Shown: piece by piece, positions 20,827 through 30,134 of the stretch
Numbering within the stretch: the stretch's first letter is position 1
Layout of the letters: every line of letters begins with the position of its first letter
NCBI GenBank assembly: GCA_033065855.1
Contig: JAVXUO010002407.1
Span: 372,001-436,000 of the forward strand
Length of the DNA stretch: 64,000 nucleotides
Direction: 5' to 3'
From: Escallonia rubra
Taxonomy: Eukaryota > Streptophyta > Magnoliopsida > Escalloniales > Escalloniaceae
Position numbers and translations under genes: made by a program
Notes under the pieces: generated by a model
What the model was told of the DNA's origin: nothing
Databases searched by the model: none
What the model saw: only the letters and a program-made list of their open reading frames with translations

Positions 20827-22143
20827 ATGGCCAACTCAAAAGAGAGAATTGATGCTTTGGAAGCACAGATGCGGGACATGTTCAAGAGTGACCATGATGC
20901 TCCAGGCATCCTAAAGCAATTTTCCCTCCGCCTTGACGTTTTGGAGGTAAATCTCGAAGCCACTGATAATGCACGATATGCTGAGAACATAGAGTGGGAA
21001 TCCAAGTTTCAAGAGCTTTAGGATCGAGTAGAGCATAATACACGACATGCTGAAGGTATAGACTGGGAGTCTAAATTTTAAGAGCTTCACGATCAAGTGG
21101 AGCTTCTTAGTCGTGCAGTGGTTTAACACACCCGCCGGGGGTATTGAGCACTCATTGAGGCCTCGAGTGCCAGAGCCCAAGAGTTACGGGGGAGCCCGTG
21201 ACGCTAAGGAATTAAAAAACTTCCTTTTTGATGTGGAACAATACTTTCAAGCCATCAGAGTAGACTTGGAAGCGACAAAGGTGTCGATAGCTGCCATGTA
21301 CTTGGTTGGAGATGCCAAGTTATTGTGGCGAAAGAAGTACGTAGAGATCAAAGATGGGTCTTGTGTAATAAACACATGGGAGATACTCAAACGCGAGTTA
21401 AAGAGTCAGTTTTTCCCAGAGAATACTGCATTCAACGCGAGGAAAGCATTGTTAGAATGCAAACACACGGGATCGGTCAGGGAGTATTGCTAGGCATTTT
21501 CAGCCTTGATGTTGGACATCAGTGACATGTCCGCAGTCGACAGACTCTTCTTTTTCATGGAAGGGTTAAAACCATGGGCTTGTATCGAGCATAGTAGACG
21601 TCGGGTGAATAACTTTAATGAAGCCATTATCGCTGCCGAGAGCCTTTCAGATTACAACGCCGAGCCACAGAGACCCCCTCAAAGAGTGAATCCAAGCAGG
21701 ATGAATGGTGGCAAGAAGCCAGGGGGTCAAACACCAAACCAACAGAAGAGTGGAGTCAAGTTCAAAGCCAAGTCCGACGCTAGCACCATCAGAGAAGTGA
21801 AGAAAACCTCCTTTCATGGGTTGCTTCTTGTGCCCGCACGTGATCACTAACTGTCCACATAGACAGATGATGAATGCCTTCTTTGACAACATTGGGCAAG
21901 TGCAACGTGGAGAACAATCTGGCTCTCAATCAGGGCAACCACCAATAGATGAACGACCAGACACACAAGACTATGAAGAGGAAGACACTGTTGGGGCCTT
22001 TCCTCAGTGGTGTAATGCCGTGACAACACAAGTTGGGAAACCCGAAGAGAACTTGAGTGGGGAAAAGCCTAAAGACATGCCGCTTAAGAGAAAAGGGCGA
22101 TGTACTAGGGAAAGGCTTGATGTATGTGGACATCAAGGTTAAC
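20827..22143 (+). pseudogene. gypsy gag (coiled coil, gag core, zinc knuckle), broken
   Basis: It opens near ATG 20827 with a coiled-coil segment (MANSKERIDALEAQ), then stops at 21019 (TAG) and 21079 (TAA). A frame change leads to the gag core at 21113-21493, with PKSYGGARDAKELKNFLFDV and LVGDAKLLWRKKY. A TAG at 21491 interrupts it, but the same frame continues to 21850. A further frame change gives a degenerate knuckle around CFLCPHVITNCPHR (about 21820-21865) and an acidic linker ending at 22142. Confidence 0.8.
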
Positions 22144-22680
22144 GAGAAGGCCATCAGGGCCATGGTGGACACATGAGCTACCCACAACTACATATCTAGC
22201 ACCAAAGTGGAAAGATTGGGTTTAACTCTGGAAAAAGGATGCAGATGGGTAAAGGCTATCAACTCCGCCGTTCAACCAATAGTTGAGATAGCTAGATCCG
22301 TATTGATAAAGGTTGGCCCATACGAAGGAAGGACCAACTTCTCGGTGGTCACCATGGACGACTTTTAGCTGATCCTTGGGTTGGAGTTCTTGCGCGACAC
22401 GAAGACTACAGTGATGCCGTGCACTAACTCTCTAGCCATGCTTAAGAACAAACCTTGTATCATCCCGACCATATCTCTTAGGGCTGGAGAGCGTTCTATC
22501 TCAGCCCTCCAGTTAAAGAAGGGATTGAAACGGGATGAGACAACCTATCTTGCCATGTTACGGTGGGATGAAATCGAAGAATCATCAGGACCGTTACCCG
22601 TACAAGTTAAAATGATATTAAACGACTTCAAAGACGTGATGCCTGATGAGTTACCGAAGAATTACTACCCAGAAGGGTAA
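22108..22680 (+). pseudogene. gypsy aspartic protease region, active-site codon lost
   Basis: After VNEKAIRAMVDT the codon following the catalytic Asp-Thr is TGA (22174-22176), so the DTG/DSG triad is cut at its glycine. A second stop is at 22366. The segment LILGLEFLRDTKT (22369-22407) is the conserved C-terminal part of retropepsins. The frame ends at 22680 and RT resumes in another phase, so a frameshift lies between. Confidence 0.8.
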
Positions 22681-22700
22681 TTGACCTTGAGATTGAGCTC

Positions 22701-23540
22701 GTGTCGAGCACAAAGCCACCCGCTCGAGCTCCCTATCAGATGTCACAACCAGAACTTGCTGAACTTAGAAAACAATTAACTGAGTTGTTAGATGCGGGTT
22801 TGATCACTCCAGAGAAGTCATCTTACGATGCACCAGTCCTCTTCCAGAAGAAACAAGATGGTTCCTTGCGGATGTGTGTGGACTACAGGGCGTTAAACAA
22901 GGTGACTATTCGGAACAAGTATCCTATACCTTTAGTCGCCGATTGCTTTGATCAGCTCAGTAGGGCAAGAGTATTTACCAAGTTGGACTTGAAGTCTGGG
23001 TATTGGCAGGTCCGAATCACCGAAGGTGATGAGGCGAAGATAACTTGCGTCACCAGATACGGTGCGTATGAGTTCCTGGTCATGCCGTTCGGATTGACAA
23101 ACGCCCCGGTCACGTTTTGCACTTTGATGAATCAGGTTTTGCGGGACTACATTGACGATTTTGTAGTAGTGTATCTTGATGATATTGTGATCTACAGTTC
23201 CAGCATGGACGAGCATCTGAAGCACTTGAGGAAGGTGCTTACCCGACTGAAGAAGCACGAGCTATATGTGAAGCTATCGAAATGCTCTTTTGCCCAGACC
23301 AAGATTAAATTCTTGGGACATGTGATAGAACATGGTCAGATAAGGATGGACTCAGCTAAAGTTCAAGTGATACAAGAGTGGAAGCCGCCAACTAATGTTT
23401 CAGAATAGAGATCCTTCCGGGGATTGACCAACTATTACAGGAAATTTGTTCGAGATTATTCAAGAATGGCCCATCCCCTAACCGAACTACTGAAGAAGAA
23501 TAAAGTTTGAGAATGGTCCAAGGAATGTCAATCGGCCTTC
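22701..23540 (+). pseudogene. gypsy reverse transcriptase
   Basis: Begins with PPARAPYQMSQPELAEL and includes DGSLRMCVDYRALNKVT, KLDLKSGYWQVRI, MPFGLTNAPVTF and the catalytic YLDD at 23172-23183, so the palm motifs are intact. A stop at 23406 and another at 23508 interrupt the connection to RNase H in the same frame. The 235-codon open stretch is a fragment and not an independent gene. Confidence 0.9.
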
Positions 23541-23546
23541 TCGGCC

Positions 23547-23990
23547 ATGAAGCGGGCTATGTCTGAAGATCCAGTACTTGCTCTCCCCGATGTGTCGAAG
23601 TCCTTCGAAGTTCATACAGATGCTTCTGACTTTGCACTAGGAGGGGTTCTAATGCAAGAATGCCACCCGGTGGCATACGAGAGTAGGAAGCTCAACGAGG
23701 TAGAACGTCGCTACACCACTCATGAAAAAGAGTTGCTCGCGGTAGTCCATTGTCTCAGAGTTTGGAGGCACTACCTACTTGGTTCTAGTTTTGTAGTGCG
23801 GATAGACAACACTGTAGTGAGCCACTTCTTGAGTCAATCTAAGCTCACCTCAAAACAGGCTAGATGGTAGGAACTTTTGGCCGAGTTCAACTTTATGCTT
23901 GAGTATAAGGCAGGCTCAACCAATAGTGTAGCGGACGCCCTCAACAGGAAAGCCGAACTAGATCAGGTGGCGTTGATGGCCATGAATGCT
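23547..23990 (+). pseudogene. gypsy RNase H
   Basis: Shows FEVHTDASDFALGGVL, the first catalytic aspartate region, then KELLAVVHCLRVWRHYLLG and the Asp-containing IDNTVV. After a stop at 23868 come FNFMLEYKAGSTN and VADALNR, all in the RT frame. Confidence 0.85.
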
Positions 23991-24079
23991 ATTGTTAGAG
24001 CAGACAACAGAGTTGCCATCAACATCGGAAAGAAGATCAGAAAGGTCTTCACCAGGGACCCGGTAGCCCAACAATTGCT

Positions 24080-25236
24080 AAAAGTGGTCGAGAGCGGTAA
24101 AACTCAACAGTTTTGGCAAGAAGATGGTTTGCTGATGACTAAAGGAAGACGGGTATACGTCCCCAGAGTTGATGATCTGAGACGAACATTAATTCGAGAA
24201 TGTCATGACACCCTTTGGGCAGGCCATGCCGGAGGGGAAATGACACTAGCTTTCTTCCAATAGGGTTACTACTGGCCCCCAATGGGGGATGAAGTGCAGA
24301 AATATGTGAAGACATGCCTCACTTGTCAGCAGGACAAGGTGGAACGTAAGAAGAAAGTAGGGTTACTACAACCGTTGTCGGTCCCCAAGAGACCATGGGA
24401 GAGTGTGTCACTGGATTTCATCACTAGTTTACCGAAGGTTGAAGACTTAGGCACAATTCTTGTTGTTGTTAATCGGTTTAGCAAGTATGCAAGCTTTATC
24501 GCAACCTCGAAGTATTGCTCGGCCGAAGACACATCACAACTTTTCTTTAAGTATGTGGTGAAGTATTGGGGCATGCCTCAAGACATTGTCAGCGATCGGG
24601 ACTCCCGCTTCACTGGAAACTTTTGGACTTAACTCTTTAAGTTATTTGGATCCCAATTTTCGATGAGTTCAAGCTATCACCCAGAATCAGACGGTCAGAC
24701 AGAGCGGTTCAATTCCATGCTAGAAGAGTACCTCCGTCATTTCGTCAGTGCAACACAGAAAAATTGGGGGAAGCTACTGGATGTTGCCCAACTATGCTTC
24801 AACTCACGCAAAAGCTCTTCGATTGGGAAGAATGCTTTTGAGATTGTGAATGGACAACAACCTTTACTACCCCACACAGTAAACGTCCCCAACATAGGAA
24901 AGTCTCCAAGGGCCATAAGCTTCAGCGAAGAATGGAGGCAGAAGATAGATCTAGCCCACTCCTACCTTGAAAAAGCAGCCAGAAGAATGAAGAAACACGC
25001 TGATAAGAACATGAGACCTTAAGAGTTTAACGTGGGCGACAGTTATGGTTAAGCTACTGCCACAAGATCGCAAATTTCTAAGGGGAAGAGGCTCTCGTCT
25101 TCTGCAGAAATATGAGGGACCCTTGACTATAGTGAAGAAGATTGGCAAGATGGCTTACAAAGTCGATCTGCCCCATTGGTGGAACCGCCAGCTCTATCCT
25201 GTCTTTTCACGTCAGCATGTTGAAGCCATTTTATGA
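24080..25236 (+). pseudogene. gypsy integrase
   Basis: The HHCC zinc domain is seen as ECHDTLWAGHAGG and TCLTCQQDK, with a stop at 24261 between the halves. The catalytic core has SLDFITSLP, VSDRDSRFTG and, after a stop at 24630, SDGQTERFNSMLEEYLR, so the D,D,E residues are still recognisable. A stop at 25020 and a frame change near 25040 precede the C-terminal segment YEGPLTIVKKIGKMAYKVDL. Confidence 0.85.
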
Positions 25237-25351
25237 AGATACAACAGACCCCTCAAAGGGCCAAATCAAGAGACCATGACTCAAACCCAAAGCAGCAGGA
25301 AAGCAAGTTGCCGAATCTATTTTGAATGATAGAGTGATTACAGCATCCCGC

Positions 25352-25470
25352 AAGCGCCATCAGGAGTACCTGGTCAAGTGGCAGGGTTATACGGACGAAG
25401 AGAACACTTGGGAAAAAGCAACAGACTTAGCAGCCTACAACGACAAAATTGAAGCCTACCACATGCAGAA
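25352..25470 (+). pseudogene. Chromodomain at the integrase C-terminus
   Basis: The frame 25322-25693 contains QEYLVKWQGYTDEENTWE, the aromatic-cage-like core of a chromodomain. This places the element among plant chromoviruses, whose integrases use the domain to read heterochromatin marks. The downstream frame then runs into the LTR. Confidence 0.85.
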
Positions 25471-25494
25471 GTTGACGAGGGCGTCAACAGCTCT

Positions 25495-25506
25495 AGTAGG
25501 GGAGAA
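25495..25506 (+). promoter_or_regulatory. Polypurine tract of the gypsy element
   Basis: AGTAGGGGAGAA directly precedes the 3' LTR, where plus-strand synthesis is primed. Confidence 0.8.
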
Positions 25507-26200
25507 TGTCACGGGCTGCCCCTTGGCACCCATCATGACAAGCACAGTGCCCCTGCGCCCATCCAGCATAGTGCCCATGCGCCCTCCCAACCTAGCACTC
25601 ACAAGCTCATTAAGCCCTGCGCCCGTGCGCCCTTCAAGCACAACGCCTGAGCGCCTGACTGCAGTACCCGTGCACGCCATAAGCCAACCATGAATATTTG
25701 AAGATCCAGGCGTGCATTTTTGCTCAATTTTGGTGGAGATCACCCTTGTATGTATTTAAGTTTCCCTGTAAAATTTCAAGCCATTCCGAGTTGTATTTCT
25801 CCACAAAGGGGCACAATGGCTTCTCGCACATAATAACGTCTACTACTGTCACTTTGTATTTTTCTCCTTATGGTACTATAAGGGAGGTTATGTAGCCTTG
25901 CGCTAGACACCCTTACCCGAGAGTCCCTTACTTTGTTTTAGCTTAAATGTCTAGCTAGATTGCACAATGTGGATGCAAATAAAGCCTTTTGTAAGTTGTA
26001 ATGATGGTATTGAAGTAATAAGAATATTTGAGACCGTTTTTTCCTTGTGTTGAAATTTACTCATTGTGCACTATTTTTATGCAGTGTTGATGCACTGCTT
26101 GCTATAAATTGTTGGGATTGGTTGGCGGACTCTTCTTGCAAGCGGCAAGTCGAGTGCCACACACGGTTTCCTTTGTACCATCAAGGGCCACCGTGTGTCA
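25507..26200 (+). repeat. 3' LTR of the gypsy element (694 bp)
   Basis: Starts TGTCACGGGC and ends GTGTGTCA, and is collinear with 20038-20745. Confidence 0.92.
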
Positions 26201-26205
26201 CACTA

Positions 26206-26868
26206 TTATGCAAGATGGTTAAGATGAATAATAGCAGGTCGACACCAGTTAGGATGACCCTCACACGAGCCAAAAAGAAGGCTCTCGTTAGTTGCTAATA
26301 GTTGAGGATAGACTTGGCGTGCGCGAAAAATACATTGGATCATTTGGGAGCTCTGGTGTTTGTTATCATACCGTAAGACCCAAAAGCGTAAGTGGGATAG
26401 CTATGAGTCTATTCCCTCATTCCCACTAGATATGATATCTAATGACAAACCTTCGCTCGTCTAGCAAACTGTATTTACTCCGTAACACTATCTTCGAAGT
26501 TCTTGCTTCGAGGTAATATCTTTAATAGCTAGACTTGCTTGCTTTCAATCAGCTACTTTGTATATTTTTGCGAAACACATAACGAAAAGCTCAGTTTCTA
26601 CAACGGAGCCCATTTCGACAAGGGTGCCCTAATAGCGTTTTGAGATGGCTGAATATTTCTTACACTGTCTTGATAGTTGATAGTATGTTGGCCGTGGAAC
26701 GTACAAATAGTAGTGCCATTGTCAATTTCGAAATTTCTAACAAGACTCAAAGCACTACATTTAAATTGATAATCCATTTGTATTCTCCCCCACATCGAAA
26801 GTCATGAGTTCGAATCTTACCGCAAAACTAATGGAAACGAAACAGCACGGTTTGGTTGATCTCGCTTA
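26206..26868. other. Intergenic, no gene seen
   Basis: Short open frames only. The sequence around 26780-26830 reads like the end of another repeat but shows no boundary. Confidence 0.45.
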
Positions 26869-27490
26869 CTGTTTTTTTGGTTAATAAGAATATCATTGAT
26901 AATTAAACGGTTACAGAGTCGCCCAACGGCGAGTAAATGTCATGACATTTCCGTGACTCTGTGTATACACGATCACAAAGGTCAGAAACTAACAACGAAC
27001 CTATAGACCCGAAACTAATTACAATTAAACTAAAGCATAGCATATTCTACACTTTAGATTAACTTTAAGCAATAAGCGGAGGCCTAAAGGTTATGAAAAC
27101 ACAAAATAAACTAAAAAGAAACACTATAAATCTAAACAACACAAAAATTACAACGAGGAAGTCAACTGGAGTCGGACAAAAGACAAAAATGTACTCGGCA
27201 ATCAAAGGGATTACAATGCAAATACAAGAGGTAGGTAACCTTGCATGATTCACAATATTTCGCCGGCGATTTCCCTCCAAAACACGGCCACCATTAAGCC
27301 GGGCATCAAATCAACAGTCACAAAACAAGCCTAAGCTAGACTGTATTTGACTTCTTCCCCTCACCCTAACAAAGTTTAGCTTCCTGTATTTTATATTTAC
27401 TTGTATGTAATATAATGTAGTAAATCTTGTATGGCCGGGACGGTTTGTTATATATTATTATTGTCCTCTTAACAAAAAAAAAAAAAAAAA
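26869..27490. other. Two LINE-like 3' ends facing outward
   Basis: A T-run at 26871-26877 precedes GGTTAATAAGAATATCATTG, which on the minus strand is a LINE-like 3' end with tail. At the other side, 27340-27490 runs on the plus strand into an A-run of 19 after CCTCTTAAC. The left unit contains the 16-bp palindrome AAATGTCATGACATTT inside an ACAGAGTC...GACTCTGT stem (26914-26963). No target duplication was found for either. Confidence 0.4.
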
Positions 27491-27842
27491 CAAAAGTGCT
27501 AACCCTCCCGGCCTCACCTCTGCAGTTTCCCAATCTTCAAAGCCCTGCAAGTCTTGCTCTACATTTCTTGCAACTGACCAATCTCGTCTTTCCGGCAACC
27601 CCAAACCCAAATTTCTCAGGCGACGGGCAGTCCAAAACACCAGGTTCTCTTCAAATATACTATCAGGTACTTCTCCTCATAAGACCCCTAGATTTTAGAG
27701 TTATATGATTTCAGTTCTGCTCTCTTGTTTTCTGAAACGAGTTTTTCCTGAAGGAAGTTAAGAACAGTGTTGAACCAGGGAAATTCCCAGATGGATTTTG
27801 ATGGGTTTTCTTTGAAATGTCGACTAAGAACATAGTTGTGGA
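27491..27842 (+). promoter_or_regulatory. Upstream/5' leader region of the P-class PPR gene
   Basis: C/T-rich, less AT-rich than its surroundings, as for a transcribed leader. CACCAG|GTTCTC (27640-27651) or TATCAG|GTACTT (27661-27672) could be leader-intron donors. No TATA box stands out. Confidence 0.35.
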
Positions 27843-30134
27843 ATGACTCGGACGTTGCTTCCTAAACATGTAGCTGCCGTGGTGAAATACCAGAAGGACC
27901 CACTGAGGGCATTAGAGATGTTCAATTCAGTCAAACAAGAAGATGGGTTCAAACATAACTTGTTGACTTACAAATGCATGATTGAAAAGCTCGGTTATCA
28001 CGGCGAGTTTGAGGCCATGGAAAGTGTACTAGCAGAGATGAGGGTCAATTTTGACAATAATATGTTGGAAGGAGCGTATATATGTGCCATTAAGAACTAT
28101 GGTAGGAAGGGGAAAGTTCAGGAAGCGGTTGATGTATTCGAAAGAATGGACTTTTACGATTGCGAGCAGTCTGTGCAATCGTATAACGCAATTATGAATA
28201 CATTAATCGAATATGGGTACTTTATGCAAGCGCATAAGGTTTATATGAGGATGAGAGATAAAGGGATTGCTCCAGATGTTTATACCTTTACGATTAGGAT
28301 AAAGTCGTTTTGTAGGACCAGCAGGCCTCAAGCTGCTCTGAGGCTTCTCAATATTATGCTGGCCGAAGGGTGTGAATTAAATGCGGTTGCATATTGCACG
28401 GTGATAGGTGGGTTTTATGAAGACAATAGTCGAGATGAGGCATCTGAACTGTTTGATGAAATGCTTGGGTTAGGAGTTTTCCCGGATATTCCTACGTTTA
28501 ATAAGCTAATACATGCTGTTTGCAAGAAGGGAGAGGTCAAAGAAGGTGAAAGACTCCTAAATAAGGTTCTCAAGAGGGGACTGTCCCCAAATTTGTTCAC
28601 ATTCAACATCTTTATTCAAGGTCTTTGTAAAAGAGGCTTGCTTAACGAGGCTGTCAGGATGCTGGGTACCATGGTGAGTGAAGGTTTAACTCCTGATATT
28701 GTTACATATAACACCGTTTTATGTGGCTTATGTAAGAGTTTTAACATTATAGAAGCTGAACGCTATTTGCATCAGATGGTGAATAAAGGGTTTGAGCCTG
28801 ATGCTTTTACCTACAACACGATCATTGACGGATACTGCAAACTGGGAATGGTACAAAATGCAGATAAGATTCTCAGTGATGCCACTTTTAAGGGTTTTAT
28901 GCCAGATGAGTTCACGTACTGCTCCTTAATCAATGGGTTGTGCGAGGATGGTGATGTAGACAGGGCGATAACTGTGTTTAAAGAGGCATTAGGAAAGGGC
29001 CTAAAGCCTAATGCTATTCTTTACAAAACATTGATCAGAGGGTTGTCCAAACAGGGACTCGTTTTGGAAGCTTTGCAGCTGATGGTTGAGATGTCAGAAA
29101 ATGGTTGCAGTCCTGATATATGGATTTACAATGTTCTTATAAATGGGTTGTGCAAGATGGGTTGTGTATCTGATGCCAATATCCTTATGAATGATGCCAT
29201 GTCCAAAGGGTTTCTTCCTGACATTTTTACCTTCAACACTCTGATAGATGGTTACTGCAAACAGTTGAAGATCAACAGTGCATTCGAAGTTGTCAACAGC
29301 ATGTGGGAACACGGTGTTGCTCCAGATCTGATCACGTATAATACAGTGTTGAATGGCCTCTGTAAGACTGCAAAGTCCGGCGATGTAATGGAAACTTTCA
29401 AAGCAATGGTGGAGAAGGGGTGTGTTCCTAACATTATCACATATAATATACTTATTCAAAGCCTGTGCAAAGCTCGAAACTTGGCGGGCGCTTTAGACTT
29501 ACTTGTGGAAATGGAAAACAAAGGTCTCACTCCAGATGAAATTTGTTTTGGAACATTGGTTAGTGGGTCTTGTGAGAATGGTGATTTAGATGGAGCTTAC
29601 CAACTATTTAGAAGAATGGAAAAGCAATATAAAATCTCTCATACAACAGCTATGTACAATATCATGATAAACGCTTTTACTGAGAAGTTAAATATAGATA
29701 TGGGGGACACACTATTTATGGAGATGTGTGAAAAAGGATGCTCTCCCGATAGTTACACTTATCGTTGCTTGATTGATGGTTTCTGCAAAGTAGGGAAGAT
29801 TGAGTCTGGGTATACCCTTCTCATTGATAGTATCAAGAAGGGGTTCATTCCATCATTGACAACTTTTGGACGGGTACTAAATTGCCTTTGTGTGAAGCAT
29901 AGAGTACATGAAGCTGTTGGTATCATCCACCTTATGGTGCGCAAGGGTATCATCCCCGATATTGTGAACACAATATTTGAGGCAGATAAAAAGGAAGTGG
30001 CAGCGCCTAAAATTATTGTGGAAGACTTGTTGAAAAAGAGTCATATAAGTTACTATGCGTATGAAGTCTTGTTTGATGGCATCAGGGACAAAAAGCTTCT
30101 AAAGAAAACCGCTTCTAAAGAAAACTGCTTCTAA
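27843..30134 (+). CDS. Pentatricopeptide repeat protein, P class (763 aa), At1g74580-like
   Basis: One exon from ATG 27843 to TAA 30132-30134. The N-terminus TLLPKHVAAVVKYQKDPLRA and the motifs KNYGRKGKVQEAV, NGLCKMGCVSDAN and DKKEVAAPK match my memory of Arabidopsis At1g74580, which has the same length. The body is near-continuous 35-residue P motifs, each with the (V/I)(T/Y)YNT(L/I)I.GLCK pattern and a PDxxTF linker. There is no E, DYW or SMR domain. P-class proteins usually stabilise, splice or help translate organelle RNA, but the target of this one is unknown to me. The C-terminus contains a 16-bp near-perfect repeat (GCTTCTAAAGAAAAC) that shifts frame at each copy and sets the last residues. 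Confidence 0.93.
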   Translation: MTRTLLPKHVAAVVKYQKDPLRALEMFNSVKQEDGFKHNLLTYKCMIEKLGYHGEFEAMESVLAEMRVNFDNNMLEGAYICAIKNYGRKGKVQEAVDVFERMDFYDCEQSVQSYNAIMNTLIEYGYFMQAHKVYMRMRDKGIAPDVYTFTIRIKSFCRTSRPQAALRLLNIMLAEGCELNAVAYCTVIGGFYEDNSRDEASELFDEMLGLGVFPDIPTFNKLIHAVCKKGEVKEGERLLNKVLKRGLSPNLFTFNIFIQGLCKRGLLNEAVRMLGTMVSEGLTPDIVTYNTVLCGLCKSFNIIEAERYLHQMVNKGFEPDAFTYNTIIDGYCKLGMVQNADKILSDATFKGFMPDEFTYCSLINGLCEDGDVDRAITVFKEALGKGLKPNAILYKTLIRGLSKQGLVLEALQLMVEMSENGCSPDIWIYNVLINGLCKMGCVSDANILMNDAMSKGFLPDIFTFNTLIDGYCKQLKINSAFEVVNSMWEHGVAPDLITYNTVLNGLCKTAKSGDVMETFKAMVEKGCVPNIITYNILIQSLCKARNLAGALDLLVEMENKGLTPDEICFGTLVSGSCENGDLDGAYQLFRRMEKQYKISHTTAMYNIMINAFTEKLNIDMGDTLFMEMCEKGCSPDSYTYRCLIDGFCKVGKIESGYTLLIDSIKKGFIPSLTTFGRVLNCLCVKHRVHEAVGIIHLMVRKGIIPDIVNTIFEADKKEVAAPKIIVEDLLKKSHISYYAYEVLFDGIRDKKLLKKTASKENCF

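Larger units (their letters stand above)
20033..26205 (+). mobile_element. Ty3/gypsy chromovirus, both LTRs present, coding region decayed
   Basis: LTRs at 20038-20745 and 25507-26200 start TGTCACGGGC and end GTGTGTCA. Flanks are CACTG (20033-20037) and CACTA (26201-26205), a 5-bp target duplication with one change. Internal order is PBS, gag, protease, RT, RNase H, integrase, chromodomain, PPT. The RT-RNaseH-integrase frame stays open in one phase from 22701 to 25022 apart from six in-frame stops. Gag and protease also carry frame changes and stops. The LTRs differ visibly at many sites, so this insertion is older than the copia element at the window end. Confidence 0.92.

Noticed and set aside
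22701..23408. RT frame as an independent gene
   Set aside because: It is a fragment of the gypsy pol frame bounded by a stop and a frameshift, between two matching LTRs.
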